From Candidatus Cloacimonadota bacterium (GTDB lineage Bacteria > Cloacimonadota > Cloacimonadia > Cloacimonadales > TCS61): a stretch of DNA of 6,739 nucleotides. Of this stretch, positions 1 to 6,739 are shown piece by piece; the stretch's first letter is position 1; each line of letters opens with the position of its first letter. Position numbers and translations under genes: made by a program. The notes under the pieces were generated by a model. That model had not been told where the DNA came from, did no database searches, and saw nothing but the letters and a program-made list of their open reading frames with translations. The stretch is taken from NCBI GenBank assembly GCA_030638385.1, contig DAOWES010000214.1, positions 1 to 6,739 of the forward strand. The letters run 5' to 3'.

Positions 1-1215
1 GAAAAAACATCATCGGAAAATTTGGCAGAGATAAAAGTTAATCTGAAACCGAAAAACAGGAGTGCTAATGTTATCGAAGATTTCAGGGGCATATTAGAAA
101 AAATCCCTGCAACGATCAGTTTCCAAAAAGGAGAAAACATTCTGGTTTCTTTATTGGAATTTGAAAAGCCCGGATTTTCCGTAATTATCAAGGGAGATGA
201 TCTAACAAAAATGAAATTAAAGGCTCAAGAGATAAAACAACAAATTATTTCAGAGAGTACTTTTAAGAATATTTACACCGATTATGAAACCGAAACTCCG
301 ATGATCCGGCTAGAAGTAAATCGGAAAAATGCCACGCTGTATAATATCCCCATCAAACAAATTTCCAGCTTTATCAGAACCAATATTTCAGGTGAGAAAA
401 TTTCAGATTTTCGCCAATTCGACAATAAGATAGATATTACGTTGAAGATGCACAAAGATATGAATCTGATTCAACTTCTGGATCAACATCTAAATTGGCA
501 AAATAAAAGAATACCTTTAAGAACGTTGGTAGATGAGAAATATCTAACCACTTTTGAAGAGATCAAGAGAGCTGATCAAAATCGTAAATTCACCATCTCT
601 ACGGAATATAATGGGAAAATGGAAGATGCACTACAAAAGTTAGAAAATATTATCGCAAAAACCACTTCTGAAGATAGGGAAATCAATTTTTCGATTGAAG
701 GTATCAACATCGAAATATCACGTTCATTACGTTCCTTGATGTATGCTCTTATCTTTGCTATCATGCTTGTTTATATGATTCTTGCATCTCAATTTGAATC
801 TCTGAAACTGCCTTTCATCGTGATGTTCGTAGCCCCAATGGGAGTTATTGGTGTTGCATTTGCTCTCATCATTTCAGGAACTTCCATCAGCATAATGTCA
901 ACGCTGGGAATGATAGTTTTATCCGGCATTATCGTGAATGATGCAATTCTTTTGGTAGATTATGTTAATCGATTACGAAAAGAGGGTGAGGGAGTTTTTG
1001 AAGCTGTAAAAAAAGGTGCTCAAACTCGCCTGCGTCCGATCTTGATCACAACTGTAACTACCGTTTTGGGATTACTGCCCTTGGCAATCGGCATTGGTAG
1101 CGGAGCGGAACTACAATCTGCCATGGCAATTGCGGTAATCGGCGGAATGCTGGCATCGACCTTTCTAACTCTGATCTTAATTCCGGTTCTCTATACGCTC
1201 TTCGAGAAGAGCTAA
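1..1215 (+). CDS. RND efflux permease, C-terminal part (5' end outside window)
   Basis: The frame is open from base 1 to a TAA stop, giving 404 visible residues. The TTG at 22 lies inside this frame and is not the start, because the coding text continues to the left edge. The visible part holds the second periplasmic porter/docking region (about residues 1-240) and then the last five membrane segments. TM8 is near 248-262 (MYALIFAIMLVYMILASQFES), and TM9 near 270-292. TM10 carries GIIVNDAILLVDYVNRLR at 309-326. TM11 follows RLRPILITT, and TM12 ends in LIPVLYTLFEKS. These are hallmarks of the AcrB/HAE1-type resistance-nodulation-division family, usually about 1000-1050 residues, so roughly the first 60% is missing. 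Such proteins are trimeric proton/substrate antiporters of the inner membrane. The position matching AcrB Lys940 is Asn313, as in many non-proteobacterial members. A TolC-like gene follows after 263 bp. The family is certain; the substrate cannot be told. Confidence 0.95.
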   Translation, partial: EKTSSENLAEIKVNLKPKNRSANVIEDFRGILEKIPATISFQKGENILVSLLEFEKPGFSVIIKGDDLTKMKLKAQEIKQQIISESTFKNIYTDYETETPMIRLEVNRKNATLYNIPIKQISSFIRTNISGEKISDFRQFDNKIDITLKMHKDMNLIQLLDQHLNWQNKRIPLRTLVDEKYLTTFEEIKRADQNRKFTISTEYNGKMEDALQKLENIIAKTTSEDREINFSIEGINIEISRSLRSLMYALIFAIMLVYMILASQFESLKLPFIVMFVAPMGVIGVAFALIISGTSISIMSTLGMIVLSGIIVNDAILLVDYVNRLRKEGEGVFEAVKKGAQTRLRPILITTVTTVLGLLPLAIGIGSGAELQSAMAIAVIGGMLASTFLTLILIPVLYTLFEKS

Positions 1216-1228
1216 ATATTAAGAAGGT

Positions 1229-1317
1229 TTTAGACATGAAATTAACACAGATGATTTTTTTTCTTTCCTCTCTATGATTAAAAAATCTTCTTATTTGTTT
1301 GCTCTTTATCAGTGTCA
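1229..1317. repeat. Degenerate palindromic intergenic repeat, copy A
   Basis: This is the shorter of two tandem copies between the permease and outer-membrane protein genes. It shares three exact blocks with copy B: TCCTCTCT (1266-1273), TTAAAAAATCTTC (1278-1290) and TTTGCTCTTTATCAGTGT (1298-1315). All three lie 109 bp upstream of their partners. The left end (TTTAGACA...ATTAACACAGATGA) matches copy B at an offset of only 97 bp. The difference comes mainly from the absence of one 10-bp unit (TGATTAGCAC in B). The right arm is cut short after ATCAGTGTCA, so the palindrome is weaker than in B. There is no coding potential. It is probably a decayed non-autonomous repeat; any function is unknown. 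Confidence 0.75.
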
Positions 1318-1325
1318 GGAAAAGC

Positions 1326-1435
1326 TTTAGACACGAGATTAACACTGATTAGCACAGATGAATATTTTTTTTTATCCTCTCTGTGGTTAAAAAATCTTCC
1401 TCTTTATTTGCTCTTTATCAGTGTAAATCTGTGTC
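1326..1435. repeat. Palindromic intergenic repeat, copy B (better preserved)
   Basis: The ends form an imperfect inverted repeat. The left arm at 1330-1351 begins GACACGAGATTAACACTGAT. The right arm at 1417-1435 reads ATCAGTGTAAATCTGTGTC, whose reverse complement is GACACAGATTTACACTGAT. The arms are built from 10-bp units: GATTAACACT (1337-1346), GATTAGCACA (1347-1356), then GAT. The interior of about 65 bp is a T-rich stretch followed by CTCTCTGTGGTTAAAAAATC. The structure resembles a MITE- or REP-like element with terminal inverted repeats, but no target-site duplication or transposase is visible. Being a large palindrome between two efflux genes, it could fold in the transcript and weaken readthrough; that is inference. 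Confidence 0.75.
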
Positions 1436-1465
1436 AAAAAAATATCAGTATCAAAAAAAAATATT

Positions 1466-1470
1466 GGAGA
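1466..1470 (+). promoter_or_regulatory. Ribosome binding site of the TolC-like gene
   Basis: GGAGA lies 8 nt upstream of the ATG at 1479. This selects that ATG over the in-frame GTG at 1383, which sits inside repeat copy B and would add 32 non-secretory residues ahead of the signal peptide. Confidence 0.75.
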
Positions 1471-1478
1471 TAGATAAT

Positions 1479-2756
1479 ATGAAAAAAATTGTACTTATAA
1501 TTTTATACAGTGCTCTGAATCTTTTTTTATTTGCAGAAGAGATCACACTTTTCCAGTGCATTGATGCTACTCTGGAAACTTCTTACAAAATAAAAAAAGC
1601 AGAACAAAATGTAGAAATATATCGAACTGAACATCTAAATAGATTATTCGATTTTGTCCCAAACATAACAGCTTCGGCAAATGCAATACACGATAAAGAG
1701 GGTAATGAGGTCGGCACGAATAATATTTCTATTTCGGAAAACCTTCATCTATTCGACGAGCGATTCCCCAATTATAAACTTTCCAGCCTTGATTATCAGA
1801 AAGAGATGTTAACTTTCAGGCAACAGAAACAATTGTCTGTTTTGGAAATTTTACAACTTTATTCAGAGATATTAATTCTAAATGAATCTTTGGATTATTA
1901 TTTGAATTCTGCTGAATTTTATAACAATCAAACTCTCTTTATAGAAGAGATGATGAAAACCGGTAAAAGGACAAAATTAGATCTATATTCAGCTCAAATC
2001 GCGCAGAAAAATGCTGAGTTGAATGTAACCAAAACAGAAAACAGTATTGCCAAGAAATTACTCGATCTTTCCCAAAAAATGGGAAAAGAGATTAACCGCG
2101 AAACTATTTTTTCCAATATAAATAAGTTACTTCCCAAAAAAATTGGAACCATTTCATACGAAAATAATCTCGATTGGAAAATCTCCAATTTCACAAAAAA
2201 AGAAAGAGAGATAGAAAAAAACATATCTCTAAAAAGGATTTTTCCTGATCTTTATCTAAATGGCAATTATAATTGGAGGAATAATAAATATTGGAAAGAT
2301 GCGGAACAAATTTATGATAATGAAGGAAATTATATTATTAAAGATCGGGAAACCAAATATTGGGAAGTTTCTCTAAATATCTCTTACTCCCTCGGTTCTT
2401 TCGCTCAAAAATTCAATAATTATTCTATCAGTAAAAGAAGATTAAAACAGGAAGAATATAGTTCGCTCCATCTACAACAAGAACTGCAAAAAGAGTTAGC
2501 AATCAAAAAGCTCGATCTCGAATTGAAACAGGATGAGATAAAAATATCTACCCAAAAACTTGAGCTTGCAGAAAAAAAGCTGATTCTCTCTCAGGAAAAA
2601 TTCAAGTTTGGATTGATTAACTTTCTCGATTTTAAAACCACCTTTAACGAAACGTTGAATGCAAGAATTGAACTTTCACAAACAAAATATGATTATATTA
2701 TTGCTTTTGCGGAATGGCAAATTGCTACCGGTGAAAAAATCTTGGGGAAATATTAA
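1479..2756 (+). CDS. TolC-family outer-membrane efflux channel
   Basis: This 425-residue protein is the outer-membrane channel expected to join a periplasmic adaptor and an RND pump into an export conduit. The ATG at 1479 follows GGAGA and opens a signal peptide (MKKIVLIILYSALNLFLFA, residues 1-19, then EE). No lipobox cysteine is seen, so it is not an OprM-type lipoprotein. Two OEP repeats are visible. The first has its helical turn near residues 159-173 (KTGKRTKLDLYSAQ). The second has FKFGLINFLDFKTTFNETLN near 376-395 and ends in the usual A-x-x-x-W-Q-I-A-T-G motif. Between these are long charged coiled-coil helices. Beta-strand-like segments occur near 255-269 (FPDLYLNGNYNW) and 294-308 (YWEVSLNISYSLG). 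Length is normal for the family. It lies between two RND permease genes on the same strand, which fits a role as their shared exit duct. The substrate is unknown. Confidence 0.93.
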   Translation: MKKIVLIILYSALNLFLFAEEITLFQCIDATLETSYKIKKAEQNVEIYRTEHLNRLFDFVPNITASANAIHDKEGNEVGTNNISISENLHLFDERFPNYKLSSLDYQKEMLTFRQQKQLSVLEILQLYSEILILNESLDYYLNSAEFYNNQTLFIEEMMKTGKRTKLDLYSAQIAQKNAELNVTKTENSIAKKLLDLSQKMGKEINRETIFSNINKLLPKKIGTISYENNLDWKISNFTKKEREIEKNISLKRIFPDLYLNGNYNWRNNKYWKDAEQIYDNEGNYIIKDRETKYWEVSLNISYSLGSFAQKFNNYSISKRRLKQEEYSSLHLQQELQKELAIKKLDLELKQDEIKISTQKLELAEKKLILSQEKFKFGLINFLDFKTTFNETLNARIELSQTKYDYIIAFAEWQIATGEKILGKY

Positions 2757-2788
2757 TGAGAAAAAAAAAGAGATTTAATTGGTTAATC

Positions 2789-2824
2789 CTGATCCAAAAA
2801 TTTGTGAAAATTAGTGGTTAAAAA
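2789..2824. repeat. Short remnant resembling the intergenic repeat
   Basis: The spacer ahead of the second permease contains ATTTGTGAAA followed by ATTAGTGGTT and AAAAA, again in 10-bp steps. GTGGTTAAAAA at 2814-2824 is identical to 1383-1393 in copy B. It looks like a decayed fragment of the same repeat family. The match is short and AT-rich, so chance is not excluded. Confidence 0.4.
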
Positions 2825-2833
2825 GAAACAACT

Positions 2834-5800
2834 ATGCTGATAACAAAAATTGCACTTGAAAAGCCGATTACTACCATGATGCTCTATTTAGCAATTCTCG
2901 TAATTGCTGTATATGCTATCATAAACATTCCACTTTCATTACTCCCAAATCTGGATTACCCACGCTTAACCATCGTTACATATTGGCCGGATGCTTCACC
3001 GGAAGAAGTGGAAGCAAATATAACTTCGCCTATTGAAGCTATCGGAAGTACGATCCCGAATATCACAAATGTAAAATCGACTTCCTATAATCAACGCTCT
3101 GTGGTCAGCCTGGAATTTGCCAGAAACAGTGATATGGACTTTGTACGTTTTGAATTGAATGAGAAATTACAACTTTTACAAGATGAGCTCCCGGATGATG
3201 TTACGCCTCGCATCAGAGAATATATTCCAAATGAATTTAGTGAAAATGAATTTCTGAAATATGGTATTTCCGGTCCCTACCAACTTGATGAACTTGAGAA
3301 AATAATTGAACGAAATCTGAAATATCAACTCAGCTCAATTGAAGGAGTTTCGAATTGTGAAATTAGTGGGAATCGAAAAAAGGAGATTAAAATAATTCTC
3401 AAGCAGCCGGAATTGAGTAAAATTTCTGCTTATGAAATCAGGCAAAAACTAAACGATTTTGGAAATCAAGAATCGATAAGTGGTTTCAAGGAAAGCGAAC
3501 TTTCTTACATTATCAAATTAGAAAATTCTTATTATAATATTGATGAGCTAAAGAATATCAGTCTGAATCAAGCTGACGGGACAATTATTAAACTGGGAGA
3601 AATTGCTACGTTTGAGGAATCATATCAGCCTACTTTTAACTATTTTCGTTATAACGGAATGCCACAACTTTCGCTCACAATTCAGAAAAAAACAACAGCC
3701 AACGCTCTGCAATTAGCGAAAAACCTAAAATCTGTTCTCAAAAAGCAAAAGCCATTTTTGCCGGAAAATATCGAAATAGTAAAATTGGAAGATGAAGCAG
3801 AAAAAATTTCAACTGATCTAAGCATCTTATACAAACGTGGAATTTTTGTTATTCTAATTATTTTCATTGTACTTCTACTATTTCTTAAACATATTCAATC
3901 AGCATTTTTAGTTCTAACAACTATCTTTTTCTCAACAATGCTAACTTTTGTTTTAATGTTCTATCTAAAAATTGGCTTAAATATTTTATCATTAGCCGGT
4001 CTAACTCTTGGATTCGGAATGATGGTCGATAATTCGATAGTTGTTTATGAGAATATCTTTCGTTATCAAAATCTTGGATATGAACGCAAAAAAGCTTCGA
4101 TATTAGCAGTCAAAGAAATTTCGTTACCGATTTCTGCTTCTACATTAACCACTATCATTGTATTTGCTCCCTTCCTTTTTATGCAGGGAGATGTGAAAAT
4201 ATTCTATCTTCCTTTTGTCTTTGCGATGGTTCTTTCCCTGTTATCATCACTATTTGTATCATTCACATTTATTCCGCTGGCGTCCTATAAATTTCTTAAA
4301 ATCCATTCTGTTCATATAAAACCGGTTGAGAATATTAGCTTTAATCCAAATCTAACAATCTTCCAAAAAGTCATTAAGTTTATTCTTAGATTTCGTTGGA
4401 TATGGTTAATTCTGGTTTTAGGATTTTTATCTTTTTCAATCTGGCTATTTATTAATGAAGTAGATAAGGGCTCTAGCTGGCAATTCCCCAAAGATGATTA
4501 TTTGGCAATTCAGATTCGCCTACCAATAGGTTCAAATATCGATCAAACGGATAAAATTGTTCGTATGTTTGAAGATAAAATCATCGGAGATAAAATTATC
4601 GAAAATGAAAAAAGCCTCTCAATCAAAACACAAATCTGGACGAAATATGCCTATATCAGAATCGATTTTGATAAGAAGACAAAAGAAACAGCTTTCCCAC
4701 TCATTATGCGTGAAAAACTAAAAGCTTATGCTACGAATTTTGGTAATGCAAATGTTTATATTAGAGGATTCGGACCTTCATTTGGTGGAGGTGGAAATAG
4801 TTTCGCAAATTTCTCGGTTCAGCTCAAGGGTTATAATTATTTGAGATTAAAAGAGATTTCGGAAAACATAAAAGCCTATATGCAAAAGACGAATAAGCGA
4901 GTTCAAAATATCGATACAAATGCAACAGGTTGGTGGAAAGATGAAAAACTTTTTGAATATCAGATCTGTTTTGACCGCAAGAAACTTGCTGAAAATAGAA
5001 TGAGTATTTATACAATAATAAATCAAATTTATACAAAAATCAATAGTACTCAAAATAGATTCTACCGGAAAGTCTCGGAAAAAGAATTGGCTTTTGTTGT
5101 TCTGGATAATGACTTCAATGATTTTACAATCGAGGAATTAAAAAATCTCATCATCAAAAATGATCTTGGCTCATCAATAAAACTAAATGATGTAGCTGAA
5201 ATAAAAAAAGAGGAAATCTTATCTGAAATAAATAGAGAAGATGAACTTTATACCCGCCGCATAAATTTTGATTTTCGAGGATCTTATAAAAAAGGGGGAA
5301 AATTCATTGAGAAATTAACGGAAACTTTCCCAATGCCTTCCGGTTATAGTTTCATAAATGAAAAAAATATAAACAGCGATAAAGATAAAAAACAGCTACT
5401 CTATTTGCTCATTTTTGCAATCTTATTGGTCTATATGAGTTTATGCTCGCTATACGAATCATTCAGATACCCTTTAATCATTATATTCACTCTGCCGCTT
5501 GCCTTCACCGGTGTAGCATTAATATTCTATTTCACAGGTGAAATATTTGATTCCTATGCGCGAATCGGCATGGTTTTACTCGCCGGAATCGTGGTAAATA
5601 ATTCCATCATTTTAGTAGATCATATAAATCAATTAAAGCACAAGGGTCTCCGAATAAAAGAAGCAGTTTTGCAAGCAACAAATGATCGAATTCGTCCAAT
5701 ACTGATGACTTCACTAACAACAATTGCCGGTTTGATTCCGATGCTTATCGCAACCGATATTGGCAATAATGATTTCTGGAGATTATTATCAATTTCAACC

Positions 5801-5902
5801 ATCGGCGGTTTAATAACTTCCACTTTTTTTGTTCTTACTTTTATACCTGTTCTCTTCTATTTTTTTGAAAAAGATAAAAAAAACAAATCTGTAATCAAAT
5901 AA
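2834..5902 (+). CDS. RND efflux permease, complete (AcrB/HAE1-like)
   Basis: This is a full-length inner-membrane pump of 1022 residues, within the usual family size. The start is secure: an in-frame TAA at 2819-2821 lies just upstream, and this ATG opens a typical N-terminus (LITKIALEKPITTMMLYLAI). The order is TM1 (about 13-33), a porter domain with WPDASPEEVEANITSPIEAI, then TM2-TM6 (about 335-490) and a TM7 near 521-541. A second porter domain follows with the glycine-rich loop GFGPSFGGGGNSF (645-657), then TM8-TM12 (about 855-1010). TM4 has GFGMMVDNSIVVYENI, so the AcrB proton-relay Asp407 is kept as Asp399 while Asp408 is Asn400. In TM10 (AGIVVNNSIILVDHINQL) the Lys940 position is Asn922. 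This Asp-Asn/Asn pattern is common in non-proteobacterial HAE1 proteins, so it is probably an active proton-driven exporter. No clear Shine-Dalgarno precedes it. It follows the TolC-like gene by 77 bp, probably in one operon. It is diverged from the truncated permease at 1-1215. Confidence 0.96.
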   Translation: MLITKIALEKPITTMMLYLAILVIAVYAIINIPLSLLPNLDYPRLTIVTYWPDASPEEVEANITSPIEAIGSTIPNITNVKSTSYNQRSVVSLEFARNSDMDFVRFELNEKLQLLQDELPDDVTPRIREYIPNEFSENEFLKYGISGPYQLDELEKIIERNLKYQLSSIEGVSNCEISGNRKKEIKIILKQPELSKISAYEIRQKLNDFGNQESISGFKESELSYIIKLENSYYNIDELKNISLNQADGTIIKLGEIATFEESYQPTFNYFRYNGMPQLSLTIQKKTTANALQLAKNLKSVLKKQKPFLPENIEIVKLEDEAEKISTDLSILYKRGIFVILIIFIVLLLFLKHIQSAFLVLTTIFFSTMLTFVLMFYLKIGLNILSLAGLTLGFGMMVDNSIVVYENIFRYQNLGYERKKASILAVKEISLPISASTLTTIIVFAPFLFMQGDVKIFYLPFVFAMVLSLLSSLFVSFTFIPLASYKFLKIHSVHIKPVENISFNPNLTIFQKVIKFILRFRWIWLILVLGFLSFSIWLFINEVDKGSSWQFPKDDYLAIQIRLPIGSNIDQTDKIVRMFEDKIIGDKIIENEKSLSIKTQIWTKYAYIRIDFDKKTKETAFPLIMREKLKAYATNFGNANVYIRGFGPSFGGGGNSFANFSVQLKGYNYLRLKEISENIKAYMQKTNKRVQNIDTNATGWWKDEKLFEYQICFDRKKLAENRMSIYTIINQIYTKINSTQNRFYRKVSEKELAFVVLDNDFNDFTIEELKNLIIKNDLGSSIKLNDVAEIKKEEILSEINREDELYTRRINFDFRGSYKKGGKFIEKLTETFPMPSGYSFINEKNINSDKDKKQLLYLLIFAILLVYMSLCSLYESFRYPLIIIFTLPLAFTGVALIFYFTGEIFDSYARIGMVLLAGIVVNNSIILVDHINQLKHKGLRIKEAVLQATNDRIRPILMTSLTTIAGLIPMLIATDIGNNDFWRLLSISTIGGLITSTFFVLTFIPVLFYFFEKDKKNKSVIK

Positions 5903-6063
5903 AACGAATAATGTCATCTTTGGACTTCAATGCTATTTTTTTTTCGGGGCATGCGTTATTCTTACAATTTATTGACACGAAAAAGAGATTTACCTTTCTT
6001 ACTGAAGCGATAAAAAAACTGTCGAAATGATTAAATATAAGCGAAAAGTTCACAAATAAAAGC

Positions 6064-6069
6064 AGGAGG
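6064..6069 (+). promoter_or_regulatory. Strong Shine-Dalgarno of the DJ-1-like gene
   Basis: A perfect AGGAGG lies 5 nt upstream of the ATG at 6075. It is the strongest ribosome binding site in the window, and it suggests that this gene is translated independently of the efflux genes. Confidence 0.85.
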
Positions 6070-6074
6070 TTTAG

Positions 6075-6632
6075 ATGATAAAAGTATTAGTACCAATTGC
6101 CGATGGCATCGAAGAATTGGAAACTATTGGCATCACCGATATGTTAGACAGAGCAGGAGCAAAAGTTATTACTGCCAGTGTGAATAATATCACCATTACC
6201 GCATCTCATAAAGCAAAAATCACTGCGGACAAACTAATTTCAGATTGTATGGAAGAGGAGTATGACTTGATTGTTTGCCCGGGCGGTCTTCCCGGTGCCG
6301 AACATTTACGAGATAGCAAAGAATTGATAGAATTACTTACTCGGCAAGCCAAAGCCGGTAAATGGTATGCAGCCATTTGCGCATCACCTGTAGTAGTTCT
6401 TCATTATCATGACCTCATTGGAAATAAAAAAGCTACTGCCTACCCAAGCTTAGCTAACAAACTTCCCAATCAAGAATCAATTCACGAGCAAGTTGTCATC
6501 GATGGTAATTGCATTACAGCCCAAGGAGCCGGAACAGTAATGGAATTTAGCCTTAAATTAATTGAGCTATTATTTGGAATCGAAAAAGCTACTAAAATAA
6601 AAAACTCAATGTTGATCATGAGTTCTGTATAA
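6075..6632 (+). CDS. DJ-1/PfpI (ThiJ/YajL-like) superfamily protein
   Basis: This 185-residue cytoplasmic protein (no signal peptide) matches the length and layout of DJ-1/YajL. The N-terminal strand and acidic loop read MIKVLVPIADGIEELETIGI, where Glu16 corresponds to the conserved Glu18 of DJ-1. VCPGGLPGAEHLRDS at 68-82 is the family's PGG loop. The nucleophile elbow AAICASPVVVL places the reactive Cys at 102 (DJ-1 Cys106). The position of DJ-1 His126 is Tyr123 (TAYPSL), and YajL-like bacterial members also have an aromatic residue there. The C-terminus (TAQGAGTVMEFSLKLIELLFG) is the usual family ending. Members are linked to oxidative or carbonyl stress defence; glyoxalase and deglycase activities have been reported, the latter disputed, so no reaction is assigned. 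The gene lies 172 bp beyond the permease with its own strong ribosome binding site, so a functional tie to efflux is not shown. Confidence 0.93.
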   Translation: MIKVLVPIADGIEELETIGITDMLDRAGAKVITASVNNITITASHKAKITADKLISDCMEEEYDLIVCPGGLPGAEHLRDSKELIELLTRQAKAGKWYAAICASPVVVLHYHDLIGNKKATAYPSLANKLPNQESIHEQVVIDGNCITAQGAGTVMEFSLKLIELLFGIEKATKIKNSMLIMSSV

Positions 6633-6670
6633 TTGATAATTTAATCTTTGAATCCACTATAAAAAGTCTT

Positions 6671-6739
6671 TGTCCACGAATTAACTACGAGTCGGCTTTG
6701 CTTGCAAAACGATCTCGGGAGTCGGCTACGAATCAGCTA
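6671..6739. repeat. Short direct repeats in the right-edge spacer
   Basis: GAGTCGGCT occurs at 6689-6697 and again at 6719-6727, a 30-bp spacing. Around them are CTACGAG (6685-6691) and CTACGAATCAGCTA (6726-6739), and ahead of them is CCACGAATTAACTACGA (6674-6690). The last recalls the ACGAGATTAAC arm of the repeat at 1326-1435. The stretch is richer in G and C than the other spacers and has no convincing coding sequence. It runs off the window, so its full unit and copy number are unknown. Confidence 0.45.

Noticed and set aside
1058..1345. Reverse-strand open frame of 95 codons across the permease end and repeat copy A
   Set aside because: It is antisense to strongly conserved RND transmembrane sequence, matches no protein I recognise, and runs into repeat DNA.
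1229..1435. CRISPR-like array
   Set aside because: There are only two copies, they are internally palindromic and adjoin with no uniform spacers, and no cas gene is present.
4824..5053. Overlapping reverse-strand open frames of about 70 codons
   Set aside because: They lie opposite the porter domain of the complete permease, with no recognisable protein features; they are chance frames.
5906..5961. Terminator after the complete permease: GAATAA (5906-5911) pairing with TTATTC (5956-5961), and a T9 run at 5936-5944
   Set aside because: The stem is only 6 AT-rich pairs with a 44-nt loop, and the T run sits inside the loop rather than after a stem.
5972..6000. Perfect TTGACA at 5972-5977 as a -35 box for the DJ-1-like gene
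   Set aside because: No hexamer at 15-19 bp spacing resembles TATAAT (the candidates read like TTTCTT), and the sequence may be part of a decayed repeat arm.
6603..6624. Inverted repeat AACTCA / TGAGTT at the end of the DJ-1-like gene
   Set aside because: It is a 6-bp AT-rich stem with a 10-nt loop inside coding sequence, with no following T tract, so it is not a convincing terminator.

Overview
The window comes from an AT-rich bacterium with a diderm envelope. It encodes parts of an RND-type tripartite efflux machine, including a TolC-like outer-membrane channel. Spacers hold degenerate palindromic repeats built from about 10-bp units (GATTAACACT-like). I associate this repeat style and this style of RND locus with AT-rich members of the FCB superphylum and neighbours, such as Cloacimonadota-like lineages. 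That placement is an impression from sequence character, not a database result, and no phylogenetic marker is present.

Layout, all genes on the + strand: (1) 1-1215, the C-terminal part of an RND permease cut by the left edge; (2) 1216-1478, a 263-bp spacer almost filled by two tandem degenerate copies of a palindromic repeat; (3) 1479-2756, a TolC-family outer-membrane efflux protein with a signal peptide; (4) 2757-2833, a 77-bp spacer with a short remnant resembling the same repeat; (5) 2834-5902, a complete second RND permease; (6) 5903-6074, a 172-bp spacer with no convincing terminator or promoter; (7) 6075-6632, a DJ-1/PfpI-superfamily protein behind a strong Shine-Dalgarno; (8) 6633-6739, a 107-bp tail with a short direct repeat running off the right edge.

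The first three genes make a coherent export locus: two different inner-membrane proton-driven pumps around one outer-membrane channel. The periplasmic adaptor (membrane fusion protein) that such a system needs is not in the window and probably lies upstream of the truncated permease. The two permeases are clearly homologous but diverged, so this is not a recent duplication. They could be alternative pumps sharing one channel, or partners in a mixed trimer as in MdtBC. The DJ-1-like gene is probably a separate unit, because it has its own ribosome binding site and a longer spacer.

I found no RNA gene, CRISPR array, transposase or convincing novel system. The least explained material is the intergenic repeat family.
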